DNA of 64,000 nt, taken from the NCBI GenBank assembly GCA_025738555.1, contig JAOVFP010000016.1, positions 2,604,001-2,668,000 of the forward strand. Direction: 5' to 3'. Positions within the stretch are counted from its first letter, which is position 1, and every line of letters begins with the position of its first letter. The position numbers and the translations under genes are program-made. The notes under the pieces are model-generated. The model was given only the letters and a program-made list of their open reading frames with translations. It was not told the DNA's origin and made no database searches. The stretch is from Cyathus striatus (taxonomy: Eukaryota; Basidiomycota; Agaricomycetes; Agaricales; Nidulariaceae). Shown in pieces: positions 1 through 13,968 of this stretch.

Positions 1-147
1 GGACAGTGGAGGCTGCTGCTTGCGGGCGAGCTTGAATAGTTCGTGAGATGTATAGCCAGTTGGACGGGGGTCGGCTTCGACAATGGATCTGATGATTTTG
101 ATACTCTCGGTGAGAGCAGACTTGTAGTTTGGTGTGCGTATAAGCAT
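1..147 (-). CDS. 5' end of an unidentified gene, cut by the window edge
   Basis: The minus strand is open from an ATG at 147 to the window edge (49 codons). The peptide begins MLIRTPNYKS and continues through ESIKIIRSIVEADPRP and YTSHELFKLA, which reads like real coding sequence with an amphipathic helix. No signal peptide is visible. I do not recognise the family. A short nuclear-encoded mitochondrial protein is one possibility, but that is only an impression. An additional upstream exon cannot be excluded. The start was chosen as the first in-frame ATG. Confidence 0.45.
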   Translation of the reverse strand, partial: MLIRTPNYKSALTESIKIIRSIVEADPRPTGYTSHELFKLARKQQPPLS

Positions 148-1570
148 CGTTGCTCTCTGTCCCAGGACCTCTGTCGAACGCAGGTTGGTTCACTGCTCAT
201 GGAAATTCGTCAAAAATAGATTATGTAAGCATTTGTTTGGCAAGGAAGGGTGGAAAAAATAATGCTATCTCTCTTGTTCAACTCGACTTTCTGAAGGCTC
301 GTCCCTCCATCCACCACTCATTCACCGCTCCAGACCATTTCCGAATTATATAGTCCCTATTATTCCTTCACCATCACCACAGTCGCCGTGATTGACGCTT
401 TCATTGCAGTATCCCTAGTACAACCACATCACCGAGTCTCACCGTGCACATTATTCCATATACGCCATGAGGTATGTAGATCATGTTCTTTCGCACTTTG
501 AAACGCTCCGCATTTGCTGTTGGTTACCGTCTCTGCTTTTGTCTTGGTCCTGCGCGTGCGTCACGCGCTATACCTCCAGCTAAATATATGCATCTTCCTG
601 CTGTTGTCACCCATCCTCCTCTGCTACCGTTGTTAAAGTTCCTCTAACCATCCGTGTTGTCTCTCGGCTGCTGCCTCTCCCTCGGGCGTTATATATCTGC
701 TTCAACTGTCGCATTTAATGCAGCTCAAAATATTTAGGAGGCGCTGAATTAAGGCACCGCGAGTCCAGAGGTATTGGATAAATTACTCGAGCTACCCTCT
801 TACTTCAAGTGCGATCATGTCTTCCTATAATGCAAGGATGCGTGAAGTGCGTACATAGTACATTAATAACTTTGGAACTTGCAATGATCCAATCCGCGGC
901 TTCTATTCTCACCATTAGGAAACGCTAGGCCGCTGGAGATCGCCGCTGGAACCTGGCATTTTGATATTATATAAAAATATGTGCATCATGGTGTTCTGTT
1001 TGGTGACAGGTTAACAGCCAGGGCTCTTGATGAAGGTATGCAAACCATCATCATCATGATTCTAAACCGGACAAACCTACGGAATATTCAAGGCATATTC
1101 TTAGAAGAGCTCTGCATCAACTCTGCATGTTCCTTTTATAATATGACTGTATTTGCCGCCTGCCATTGCATGCGATGACCCAATGAACATGATAGATTAA
1201 ATACCCCAGCAAAGTACTCGTGGTACCGGGAAGTGTCATATCATTCCTAGCAAGTCAGCGCTTCAGTTCTGATGTAATCTCCCTCTATAGCACTCTTCCT
1301 TGCCATGCCGAACACGGACTTACGCGAGTCTGAAAATAGTACAGGCGTCGAGCTGTTGCCTCTTAGCCTCCTATAGAACAAGAATAAAGCTGTTCCATTT
1401 GATACGAAAAAGATAAGATCTCGACTTACTGATTTGTATCTAAACCAAATTAGTTATCTCAAGATGTAGCCATAAAGAGTTCGTGGGTTCATCATTTCAG
1501 GGATTGAAACTCTGTGATTGTGAATATATATGTCTCGCCTTGTCTGAAAAGCACTCTCTATCTCATCAGC
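148..1570. other. Intergenic, no supported gene
   Basis: The stretch is pyrimidine-rich on the plus strand up to about 480, as expected of a basidiomycete promoter. A short ATG at 467 followed by a good splice donor gives only about 20 codons after splicing and is not accepted as a gene. From 840 to 1570 the sequence is AT-rich and closed in all frames. Confidence 0.5.
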
Positions 1571-3192
1571 ATGAACTCTAGTGACCCTCTGAGCCCTACT
1601 CTCCCACAGGTTGCGGGATTCGGGGAGTTCAGAGCAGCCCCATTGTACGTTTTTTCTATATAAAGGCGGTTGATTAATCCTAATATTGAATATCTGGCTC
1701 GTGAAGAGCAACGTCGATGGTGAGTTGGCACAAGGGCCAACTGAATATAAACGATTTCTAGAGCACAAATATTATAGGTAATAGGGAATCTACTTAACTG
1801 GGGGCTACTGGGTGTCCTCGGCGTGCAAGTCTGTAAGTTCCTATTAAGGCAGGTTATAAATACACATTCTTACTGTACGACCGATGATGGTAGATACATA
1901 CTATCTCGCCTTCCCTACCGATAAACGCTACCTCCAATTCATGGTATATTTCATACTGGCTACCCAGCTTGCTCAAACCCTCCTATGCACGCGCGACGCG
2001 TTCACAATTTTCGCCAGATCATTTGGAAATATTCAAGTTCTCAATAAAATACATACTTTATGGCTTTCATATCCAATTATGGGTGGATTAGGTACATTTA
2101 TGACTCTACCCCTGCTCTATGAATGAATCCAATAACTGCTCCATTTTCAGTTGCGTTGATATACCAATCTTTCTCTGCGCACCGGGTTTACAAATGTACT
2201 GGAAAGAAAATATCTGCCGTTGTTGTATCGTTGGTGCGTACTTCGCCACCACTGCTTCGTTGATGACATTTATCTGTATTTTTCAATTTTTAGTTATCTA
2301 CAACTGGGTTTGCGGGAGCGTTAACTTTTGCAATACGCATGAAGCTCAATGGAAATCTATCATCCTGTGTAACGGATATCCATAATTTCATAGCATACGG
2401 GGTGAGTTAGCATAAGTTATAAGGTTACCGGATCACCTCAGCACTTCTGACTTTTCTTCATCTTAAGGTCTGGAATATAGCATCAGCAACTTGCGATGTT
2501 GTTATCACGGTTATTATGGTTTATAATGTTCATACGCTTTTTCCTTTCTCACCTTATCTCGCCGCTAATTTATTTATTACCATTTTCCTTAGCTCGTACG
2601 ATACACAGAAGATACAGAAAAGGCCATGTTGCTGATCAACAAAATCATTCGACTTACAGTAGGGACCGGGATGGCTACAGGTTTGCTTGTCCAACCAACT
2701 ACATGTTTTATTGATGTACTAATGTTAGTATTGAACCGCTACATCGTCTACTCTAGCCGCCGCCGCAATTTCCAGCACTGTAATTTTTGTCGGCTTTCGT
2801 CATACACCTGTTATAGCCGCATTCTTTCTAGTTCCCGGGCTTACTATTGGAAAATTATATGGGATAACACTACTCACTGCTTTAAACGCTCGTCTGGAAG
2901 TTGTCGGTGGTCGGCATAACAGTGACAACACGCCGAACCATCATAATGTCATACATATTCAACCAGACCTATTTTTTCCTGCCAATGGAAGAAAAGCCCC
3001 GTTGCGATGGTTTGGGAGTGAGAAAAAAAGGGAAGAAGCTGGGAGGGTTACCAGGGAAAATCCGATCGTTATTGAGACTCATCAATATGTGTGTTCTGAT
3101 AGACCACAGTCGAACATAGAGATGGTATGTAGTAAATTAATTATCCTTCATTTTTCAACGAGAGTGAATTTTGATTGATACAGGAAGGCTGA
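1571..3192 (+). CDS. DUF6534 family seven-helix membrane protein (copy 1)
   Basis: Reconstructed from about ten short exons. The first exon starts at the ATG at 1571 and ends ...GFGEFRAAPL at a GT at 1645. A 13-nt mini-exon encodes part of LATSM, followed by VIGNLLNWGLLG, TYYLAFPTDKRY, TLWLSYPIMGGLG, and the family C-terminal signature KLYGITLLTALNARLEVVGG. The mini-exon and exon phases are the same in the other three copies in this window, which supports the model. Hydrophobic blocks suggest seven membrane helices with a hydrophilic cytosolic tail. The function of DUF6534 proteins is unknown; the family is strongly expanded in Agaricomycetes. The last exon, after an intron ending at 3183, adds only Glu-Gly-stop. 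Two tRNA-Gln genes follow on the same strand. Confidence 0.8.
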
Positions 3193-3512
3193 GGAGAAGG
3201 GAGGACTGTTTACCAGGCTGTTGTATGCACTGAGCTGTATGAACCTACTACACAGCGCAATAATGCGTATTTCTAGTATTTATTAGTAGAGCAGCAGTTA
3301 TTAGTATATTATTGCCTTCTTGTATCGATAAGGAGAGGGATACGGTTAAAATGCAATGCACAAGTATATAGATCATGAAAGCAAAAATAATAAGTAATGT
3401 TAAATATTTAGAGTACTTACGTGCTGCGGCGTGCGCTGCTCTACTAAGTAACCATGCAGACGATGCTTTCATTCACAGTACGTCGGACGTGCTGATCGAC
3501 CGACTTTTTATC

Positions 3513-3598
3513 GGTGCTATAGTGTAGCGGTTATCACTGAGGATTCTGACAGTAATTGCTTAATTTCCTCGAACCCAGGTTCGAATCCTGGTAGCACC
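3513..3598 (+). tRNA. tRNA-Gln(CTG), intron-containing, copy 1
   Basis: The acceptor stem is GGTGCTA/TAGCACC, the T-arm is CCAGG-TTCGAAT-CCTGG, and the D-arm contains AGTGTAGCGGTTATCAC. The anticodon stem GAGGA/TCCTC encloses a loop with anticodon CTG and a 15-nt intron after position 37. The mature length is 71 nt. Relative to the other two copies the 27-43 pair is G-C instead of C-G. A run of six T follows at about 3607, a Pol III terminator. Confidence 0.92.
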
Positions 3599-3676
3599 TT
3601 AACATATTTTTTCCATTATTTTGTTGCGCAAATAATGCGTTAACGTTAAGTGATTAAGATAAAGCACCTTGCTACC

Positions 3677-3765
3677 GGTGCTATAGTGTAGCGGTTATCA
3701 CTCAGGATTCTGATTCTTCAACTTCCTCAATTTCCTGAAACCCAGGTTCGAATCCTGGTAGCACC
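3677..3765 (+). tRNA. tRNA-Gln(CTG), intron-containing, copy 2
   Basis: The acceptor, D-arm and T-arm sequences are the same as in the copy 78 bp upstream. The anticodon stem is CAGGA/TCCTG, the anticodon CTG, with an 18-nt intron of unrelated sequence. The variable loop differs by one base. A TTTTT run follows at about 3770 as terminator. Confidence 0.92.
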
Positions 3766-4904
3766 TGTATTTTTGTGTGTGGTTCAGCTTTTTTTAGGGG
3801 TCGAGTGGGTATTTTGCAATTTAACTTTGCTTAACTCTGAAATATGATTTTTAAAGAAACACCTAAATAAGATGTGACTTAGTTGACATGGTGGTAACCG
3901 TCTGAAACTACATTTATTTATGCTTGTACTAGTTTAGGTAGGTTGGAACAATGTCCGGCTAAAAGAATGGATTGCAGAGAAGGCGTTGACGAAAAATGAG
4001 CAGTAGGAGCGCGAAATAGAGGAAGAATTAAACAGAATGTATCTGTTACATTACCTGGAGGCCCACCACTCTTTTCCCATTTCAGCCCTGTCTAGAAAGC
4101 ATACTTGGGAACCACTGATTATGGCACATATATGCGAACTTGAAGACGGCCGTTAATTGAAATAGGAAATGAGAAGGAAGAACAGCAGTGGAACAAGTGC
4201 AGTTTCTGTGAGAAGTAAAGAGGTATGGTACTGAAAATTAGAAAATAGTAATACAAATATAATTTTCATCCTGGGGAGGGGGGCATTTAAAGCTAACCCA
4301 TTACCACCACTCAGCGGAATCACCCCATCCGCCATTGAAGAGGTTCCATCGACTAACGAGTCATTCGTTCCTTTTCATCCATGCCCAACTAGTGAACAAA
4401 TACATCATAGTGAACGGCCTTACAAAGGGTGGATTCAATGACAGCTCAGCTCTCCCCTGTATATAATGCCATCGACTTTATATTTCGTAGAAAGTATTGA
4501 AGGGCCCGCTCTAATGACACATAGTTACTCAAACCTTCTACTAAGCATTAGTAAATTAAATGTTTCTTAGATAACACAGTCGTGTACCTATGTAATTTCT
4601 CGCTTAAGTTACCACTACGCTGTGTATGCAGTGGGTATGCAGTGGGCAAAAGTTAAAGGGCAAACGCGAGGTTGCGCGATCACAGCCACGGTTAGGGTCT
4701 GAGGGTGGTGACAAACAGCGGCAACATCCGAAATCACTGTGGGCATGCCCAGTGCGGCTGGACAGTCCACACCGAATCTACCATTCACATCCATTTTCTT
4801 CTTGCCGTTACCACCACCACCACCACCACCACCACCACCACCACCACCACCACATCCAGATCCACCACTCTGCCGCACTACCCATAACATCCATTATAAC
4901 CTGT
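3766..4904. other. Intergenic and DCP1 5' region
   Basis: No gene is supported. The part before 4600 is AT-rich with stops in all frames. The part from about 4626 is open in frame with DCP1 and contains the (CAC)n tract listed separately. I treat it as the DCP1 leader. Confidence 0.5.
4810..4853 (+). repeat. (ACC)n trinucleotide microsatellite, about 14.7 units
   Basis: A perfect 44-nt trinucleotide tract lies 52 bp upstream of the chosen DCP1 start. It is in an open frame with DCP1, where it would encode 14 histidines; in another frame it would encode proline. No interruptions are visible. Confidence 0.95.
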
Positions 4905-7278
4905 ATGGGCCCACCAAGAAGGTCACAGGATTACACCACCACTGCATCTTCAACGACCACCATGTATACTTCACCACAACCGCAACCGCAACCTCAGCAG
5001 CCCATAGCAGGACGCATGTCCCCTGCCTCGCGGTACAACCACAATCTCAAAGTCCTGCGTCGCAGAGACCCCTCTATTATATCTATTTTTGACCAGTTCA
5101 GCCATGTTTGTTTATATCATCATAACGGAAATAAATGGGAGAAGCAAGGGTATGAAGGGACAATGTTTCTCTATGAGAGGTACGTTTAATCCCTTATTCC
5201 TTCTTTTTTTTGTCTTACGCACTCTCATAATGACAGAAATGCATACCCTCCGTACGGTTTTTATATCCTTAATCGTGTGGGAATGGACGACCACGTCCAG
5301 CGGATATACCCTGAAGATATAGTTACTTCCACAGGAAGTTATTGCATCATCAAATCATTCCCTGATTTTTCGGCTCGCAGGATGAAAGCCATTCCTCCAG
5401 CAGACAAGTTTTCAAGTGTGTATTCAGTACCTGACATGCCAAATTTGGCGGCCACAGAGCGTTCCACCGTCATTGGACTTTGGTGTTTCGCAACCAGCGA
5501 GAGGGAGCCATTAATTCCTGTTATGCAGAGGTGATATATCTATTATTTCTATGTGGAATGGAGACTGATGGTGTGTGCAGGTTGCACACGTACATCAAGC
5601 AAAACCTTCCTTACCCTGAAAAGTTCCGCTATGGCCCAGGAAAACCACCTCCTCCCAATCCCAATGCGGTTTCTAGCCGACCTCATCGAGGTGTGTATAG
5701 ATTGTACATACTTCAGTTCTATTTTAATCTTTCCTCTCGCATCGTCGTTAGATATCAACTCCGATGCTTCCGCTCAGTCCGATAGCGAATACCATTCTAG
5801 TGCTAATGAATCCTCGCCTAATATTTCAAAAAATGGTAACTCAGAGCTTGATAAGCTCTTTGCAAAGCTTCAGCCTGCCTCAGGCTCCGCAGCGTCGACA
5901 ATTTCGACGACCTCAAGTTCGAACATGCAATCGAACGGAGGAAAAGTTACGTTAGAGAGTTTATTTGCTTCTGTGCAAAGTAATATGGAGACACACACGA
6001 CAGCTGCAGTTGTAGAGAAGACGGAGACACCGTCAAAACAAGCAACTGGAATTTCACTCTTGGATACAATTTTTGCTTCTGCATCTACGACTACTATCCC
6101 TGCTTCTTCTAATCAACCAGTAATGAACCCCCTTGCCTCCCTTTTCTCTCAACATCAACCCCAGCCTTTCACTACCCAAACTCAAACTCAACCCCAGTAT
6201 CAACCCCAACCCCAACCCCAACATCAACGTCAATCATCTCGACCATCCAACGAACACCAAGCAATCCACTCTCCCACACCCACCTCACACCACCCCCAGA
6301 TTCTCAATCAAGATGTAATCTCCACTCTTCTCGGATTCCCTCCTTCCCGTGCACCCTCAGCTGCGTCTCATCCCAGTTCAAGGGAGGGCGACAACGAAGG
6401 CGTCAGTGACGGCGACGAGGTGTCGAGCCCCGAAGCAGAGAGAAGCCATGGGCACTTCTTGGCTACTAATGGAAATGGACACATGCAAAACGGATTCTAC
6501 TCCAACCCGGTGCCCAAAGCAAAATTGAACGGCGACGTAACGCCCCGTCCCCCGTACCCACCTTCTACCAATACACCTCCACAGTTGCTGTCGCAGCAGA
6601 AACCCCGCCCTGGTCGCCCCTTGGTGCCTTTTGAGCCCAACTCGGAGCTGTGGCCGTACCCCCGCGCGCCTTTGGATGATTCCGAAGGTGACATAGTGGA
6701 GCTTGATTTTGCAGACACGAGCGCGTTGAGCGATGTAGAAGCGTGGAAGGTGAAAGCTGCTGATTCTGCTAAGGCTGCCAAGGGTAAGAAGGGCAAGACG
6801 AGGAAAGAGAGAGACATGGAGGAGAAAGCGCAGATTGAGAGGAGCTGGGATCCGGTTGTTAAGACGGAGGAGAGTTCAAGCTCACCGGAGCTGCAGCATA
6901 CAACGGTGTTGGTGCAAGGACATGCCGGTGGACCACCGCAGAGGTCAGTTATTACTCCTCCTGGGCAGAAGATTCCCCAGATGCAGGAGATGCCTACGCC
7001 AAGGGGGGCCGCCAATGGCACTCGCCACCTGAGGAAGGTAGTGTCACCTGAAGGATTGGATGCGAACGTGGCGAGAGAGTCCGTTGTCCACACTGTCCAG
7101 GGAAGCAAAAAACTCCCGTCAGGATTGGAGAAGAATGAGTTTGTTAGAGAATTATTGACACTTATTCATGTGGGTGATTATTTCGACCTGTTTAAGTGGT
7201 GGAGCACTTATTTGCATGTAGACCGACAAATCCTTTGTTGACGGGTTGTGGAGGGATTATACTGCCCGCTCCGGCTGA
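4905..7278 (+). CDS. DCP1: mRNA decapping complex activator Dcp1
   Basis: DCP1 activates the Dcp2 decapping enzyme in cytoplasmic mRNA decay (P-bodies). The EVH1-like N-terminal domain is clear: VLRRRDPSI, FDQFSHVCLYHHNG, FLYER, PPYGFYILNR, then IGLWCFA and LHTYIKQNLPYPEKF. A long Ser/Pro/Gln-rich linker follows (about 450 residues), then a conserved C-terminal helix (FVRELLTLIH...KSFVDGLW), as in fungal and animal Dcp1 with a trimerisation helix. Exons: 4905-5179, 5237-5530, 5581-5690, 5752-7169, 7222-7278. Reading through the last intron gives a false C-terminus with a stop at 7241; splicing 7170-7221 restores the conserved TDKSFVDGLW ending. The start at 4905 was chosen because the upstream in-frame extension is low-complexity and contains a His14 run; an earlier start remains possible. 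Confidence 0.88.
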
Positions 7279-8276
7279 ATAACCTCCAGTCGCGACAAAT
7301 TAGGACGGAAGCGCTCATCCTAACGGTCGCCTCGATCGCCACTGCTATCTTCACTGTGGCTACTTTCTTATATCTTCCCTCGAAACTCTTTCTCTAGATT
7401 TATTCATCCCCAGCTCAGGTTTTCAAATCGCGACGAACATCACGAGAATATCACTCTTTATCACTCTCCTTATTTCTTTTTCTTGTCCATTTCTCTCTTT
7501 TAGCTCTCGCTTCGAGCAACACCTCAGCTCGATTATTACTGTTTCAATCTGCACACGTGTATCCTCTTACCTGTCCTCGGATTCGTTCTTTCCAAGCCTT
7601 CGTGAATCGTTCATTTGTAATATTTCTGGCCACAGCCATTTCTACCACTTGCGTTCATGTTTCCACTTTCATCTCACCGGGTCCTATTGGACGCTGTACC
7701 AATCGCGTGATACACCTCCACCTCTTTCCCCCGCGGCACTTCACTTCGGACTGCAAATCTCAACGTTAGCTGCACATTTATTCAATCGCTTACGACCTAC
7801 ATTTATGTTTGTTCGTTAATGCCTCTTCCATCTGTCTCTTCCCTGTTTCAATTCTCGGTTCTGCAATTGCAATTGTATTCCTACCACGTCCTTTTTACTA
7901 TTCCCTTTAGTCAGTTTAGTTACATAACGTTGTAGTTCTATAACAAATACATACGTAAACCGTTGAATAGTACTTACCACTGTAGGAACTTTGATCAGTG
8001 CATGATACTCTGAACTTTTGTTGTAAAATACGATAATGCATCCACAGTGCCAATAATCTTTCATACTTGTAGTATATTGATTTATTTATAAGTATAAGAC
8101 TTAAGAATCGGTGTCCAAGGTGATAAAAATACAGAAATATTCACTACCGAAGCACGTCAGGCTTCTCAAACCTCGGATTTTGAGGACTCCAAGTCCCGAC
8201 TTGAAGCTGCTCGAAATTCAATTGGCGATTGTGGTTTCGGCGTCTTGGGAGACTATCAACATCAACTACCTAGCGA
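7279..8276. other. Intergenic between convergent genes
   Basis: The stretch is T/C-rich on the plus strand from 7300 to 7770, followed by AT-rich sequence. Open frames are short and of low quality. Nothing is supported beyond the 3' UTRs of DCP1 and the convergent DUF6534 gene. Confidence 0.5.
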
Positions 8277-9670
8277 TCAAATTGAAGGCATCCTTACCTG
8301 GGATGTATGGGATGATGTCGTCCTAATGATTCGTGGAAGATCGTCGAGCCGGATGGTCATTCGGTCATTGTCGACGCATATTCTCGAAGGATAAGATATC
8401 TCTAGGGGGCTTTCTGATGATGCAGCACTTCGTTCGGCTCTTCCCCCTGAAATTTTCATGCGATGATTTAATAGGACAAGAACAGTGTTAGCGTAGACCT
8501 TGGAGATTATGACGCCAAATACGACGAACAACAGGGATGAGTCTGAGCGTGTAAAGTAAAATATTAGATGGGCAATCGCCACCAAGGCTGGAAATAGTTC
8601 AAATTGGACTTAAGTAGGACAATATAAAAAAAGAGTCTCACCCGTTAGAGCACCAGCTTCTACAGAAAGCCGGAGAATGTTTGTGATAAGGTCGTGAGTC
8701 GGAGATAGACCAGTGCCTGCACGCAAGAGCTGTGAAAAGAATACTTAGATAAAGGGATCGATATCAAGGGTTCCTTCAACAATTCCTTACAAAGTAAGGC
8801 ATAAACACTGCGATTATGACATCACAAAGACCGCCGATTCCATTCCAAACCTGCATTCTGGAGCTTAGGAATTGAAAGTCATGTCAAGAAAAAAACATAG
8901 CTTACTCCGACAGACGTAAGAGTGTTGTTATTCAGGGCGCTAAAACTACCTGCATCATGGAACTGCTGCGCCGCAATCAATGATGCACAGCCAGAGGTGA
9001 CTGCAAGCTATGGAAAAAAAAAAGGACGACATTCAGCATGGAGTAGTAGCAGATCAAGGAAAGCAGCCAACAGTCACTATAAAAATTGGAATTGCACGTG
9101 CTCCGTCTGCAATTTTGTTTATTCTATAGGCAAAAAACACCTGGTCGATAAATCCAGCTGCAGAAAGCATGGCAATCAAGCTCGTACTTGGAAATGAAAG
9201 TGTAGAAACATACCGATGCCGCCAGAAACTGGGATAGTGAACCAATATGTGTGTATACTGTTCAAGGCCTCCAAACTCCCAAACCCGCTCACAAAGGCGG
9301 TGAAGATATCTCGTGTGATAATGATGGTTTGCACCAGCTCCAAAGAAACTACCCCATATACCAGAGCTTTTACGAATCTTCTATCCCCCGGAAATGCCGC
9401 GTAATATAGGTCTTGAAATAAGGAAGACGCGTCTATAAGCGGTAACACTGTACGGAACTCACATATTTGCACTAATAATATTCCAAGCAGACCCCAGTTT
9501 AGGACACATGCCACCAACTATTTCGCATTAGAATGGTAATTTCCTGCAACCCACTGCTGACTTACCAATGAACCGGCTCTGGAAAATATACATTAGCAAA
9601 AACTGATAAAAGGAACAACGTCCACGCACAAGGATGGAATGGATATGGTTGGTAGATCTGCGTTTGCCAT
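8277..9670 (-). CDS. DUF6534 family seven-helix membrane protein (copy 2, inverted)
   Basis: The start at 9670 gives MANADLPTISIPSL. After a 51-nt intron the 13-nt family mini-exon encodes AGSL, then VACVLNWGLLGILLVQI, LYYAAFPGDRRF, TIIITRDIFTAFVSGFGS, IHTYWFTIPVSGGIG, and a C-terminal part with ANTVLVLLNHRMKISGGR where the other copies have LNARLEVVGGR. The stop is at 8277. It is clearly the same family and exon plan as the copies at 1571, 36038 and 38444, but more diverged. The middle exons (about 8600-9050) were not resolved base by base. Membrane protein of unknown role. Confidence 0.7.
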
Positions 9671-10890
9671 GCTGTTTCTGAGGGACCACATCCCTTATAA
9701 GTAGGCATACTGAACCTAGTTTGGCGTGTGGTTGTTCACCCATCATGCCCTGAGAAGGGAACGACACAGGGCTACGGAAGATAATCTAAAAAATCACGTA
9801 GTATTCGGAGGTATCCCCACAAAGATAAGACGCAAGCATATACAAGCGTGTCAACAGTAGGCGCCTACTGAGTCCTGGCCAGGAGAAGGTAAGGCTGAGC
9901 GACAAAAAGTTGTATTCGAATCGCATGAATGCTGCGGGGTTCCACTGGAGTGCCAACGCAGATTTCATAGTCCAGAGGAAGACATTATATGCCAAAGATT
10001 CCTGTAGTTTGCATCTCTTCAGCAATGGATATTAACCAACGTGCGTCCAGAAATCGAAGATACGGCGAACGTTGGCATGCTAAAAATAACACCACTAGAA
10101 TAGTTCGATACGAGATTAAGACCCCGGGGGTACTAATAGAAAATCAACTATGCCGCGAGAATGAGAATACGGCGGTAGCAGAGTCACAGCAGTGCGTGAT
10201 ATCCCTACCCTCTCCTTCTCCCGGGAAATATATTGTGTTAATAATCAACATTAAATAATACTAGCACGATACGTCGCCGAGTTGTCGCCAAGAATGCGAC
10301 AATAAAACAATCTTGACTGTGTCGGTGCGATAGTGCGCCTACGAAGTACGGCCTGATAGGTTTTGTTTAAGTTAACCAGCAGTCTGGAACACAAACAGTC
10401 CGACGTGTCGGAAAATTGTTACTCACAAATGGCACCGATGACTTTGCAGAGCGCTACTATTTCATTCTACTTATCCAGGAGCTTTTGCATAATTAGCGTT
10501 ATCACCAAAAGACCTTTGTACTCAAAATAGAAATTATTCTCTAAGAGTCCTGAGCCATGATATCATCGCTATGTCGAGCACTAAAGGTACATAACACCGA
10601 GAATACGCTCGGCCGAATCCATGGCGCTTTACTCAAAAGCAATTTTAAGAATTCATCTTGTCTTGCACCGGTACAAACCAGTCCACATTTTTAAAATACA
10701 ATGAGGTATTGCCCTATCTATCAACTGTCAACATTGACGCCAGAAAGGAATGTTCCCAAAAGGCGTACTTTCTCTTACTTACTATACACGTTACGTTTAC
10801 TTCATTTATACACTTCGGGATTTCCAAACTATTCCTTAACTTCTTCATACCACTATCCACACACCATCAGTACCACAAATAGACTCCTCG
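9671..10890. other. Intergenic, no supported gene
   Basis: I see only short unrelated open frames. The region separates the DUF6534 promoter from the 3' end of the beta-glucosidase gene. Confidence 0.5.
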
Positions 10891-12977
<2,087 letters not shown>

Positions 12978-13350
12978 TGCAGTTTGTTCGTTTGATTGCT
13001 ATCGCTATGGTAGACTCTTTAACTGTAAAGCGCTTAGAATAGTCTCCATGAGAACGATTGGACCCCAAGAAGTCTTCATAGTCCTGGAGGAGTTTTGGAG
13101 AAGTAAGTAGTAGTTAGTCTCCGACATTTCCCCGTGGCAAGTCACTTGAGCAAAGTAACGTTCATCGTGACATACAACGTATAAGTGGTGGCAGAGGTGA
13201 GTGTTACGTAAATGTGAGCTCTCTCCAAGAATCCGGCGACCCAACGGGTTCTTGGCTCGATTATACAAACAATACTTAGTACTAATTACACGAGGTGACA
13301 AACTTTTGAAGTTAAAAAAACAAAAAGAACCTCTTAAAAAGATCTTTCAA
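12978..13350. other. Beta-glucosidase promoter and tRNA flank
   Basis: No gene is supported. The T-run ending the minus-strand tRNA-Gln (AAAAA at about 13336 on the plus strand) lies here. Confidence 0.5.
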
Positions 13351-13430
13351 GGTGCTACCAGGATTCGAACCTGGGTTACAGGAAATCAGAATATCAGAAT
13401 CCTGAGTGATAACCGCTACACTATAGCACC
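13351..13430 (-). tRNA. tRNA-Gln(CTG), intron-containing, copy 3
   Basis: The mature sequence is the same as copy 2 apart from one variable-loop base: acceptor GGTGCTA/TAGCACC, anticodon stem CAGGA/TCCTG, anticodon CTG. The intron is only 9 nt. On the minus strand the gene is followed by CTTTTT, a Pol III terminator. Confidence 0.92.
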
Positions 13431-13968
13431 ATAGCATTGATACACGACTATATTGCGGGAGCTCAACAGCCGTAACAAGCATACTCAGCTCAACTTTATA
13501 AATAACTTAAGTACATACGTGTAGACTATGCGCCGTATTGCAATGCACCACTTTGTACCAACATATACAGATCATTCCCCTATGTTACATCCTAACGTAA
13601 ACGAGATCGACAAGAGTTTAACCAAAATGTACACGCTTGCGGGATGAGACCTGATATACTAACATGCATAAAAACTTCAGGTAAAAAAGATCGGACATAA
13701 CGCAAGAGAATACACGATACCAGTCTTACGCTAATAGGATGGGGCTCCCTCAATGCGAGTCGAGTGGATGGTTTTAGGAGCCTGACACGATACTATCACT
13801 CGATACAAGACGCAAACACAATGTACATTTCTATGCAAAAAAGAAAAAAGAAAAAATCAGCCGGTAAAATTACAAGGAACATCGACAAAAGCAAACTCAC
13901 AGTATTCATCAAAAGCACAAAATTCAGAGCAAGAACAAACATCTTCACAGCAAAATAAGCCATGCCCA
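13431..13968. other. Intergenic, no supported gene
   Basis: AT-rich; open frames are short and lysine-rich because of A-runs. Probably tRNA upstream flank and DBR1 3' UTR. Confidence 0.5.

Noticed and set aside
467..781. Tiny two-exon gene (ATG-AG, 252-nt intron, then about 18 codons).
   Set aside because: The product is only about 20 residues, the intron is far longer than others here, and the peptide resembles nothing.
3513..3765. Reading the three tRNA-Gln genes as tRNA-Glu or tRNA-Leu variants.
   Set aside because: The anticodon triplet in the loop is CTG after the conserved TT in all three, and the rest of the sequence fits fungal tRNA-Gln.
4739..5092. Poly-proline open frame across the trinucleotide repeat.
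   Set aside because: It is a frame shadow of the repeat; DCP1 uses another frame, confirmed by its conserved EVH1 motifs.
6497..7108. 203-codon minus-strand frame opposite DCP1.
   Set aside because: Antisense shadow of the Ser/Pro-rich DCP1 linker exon.
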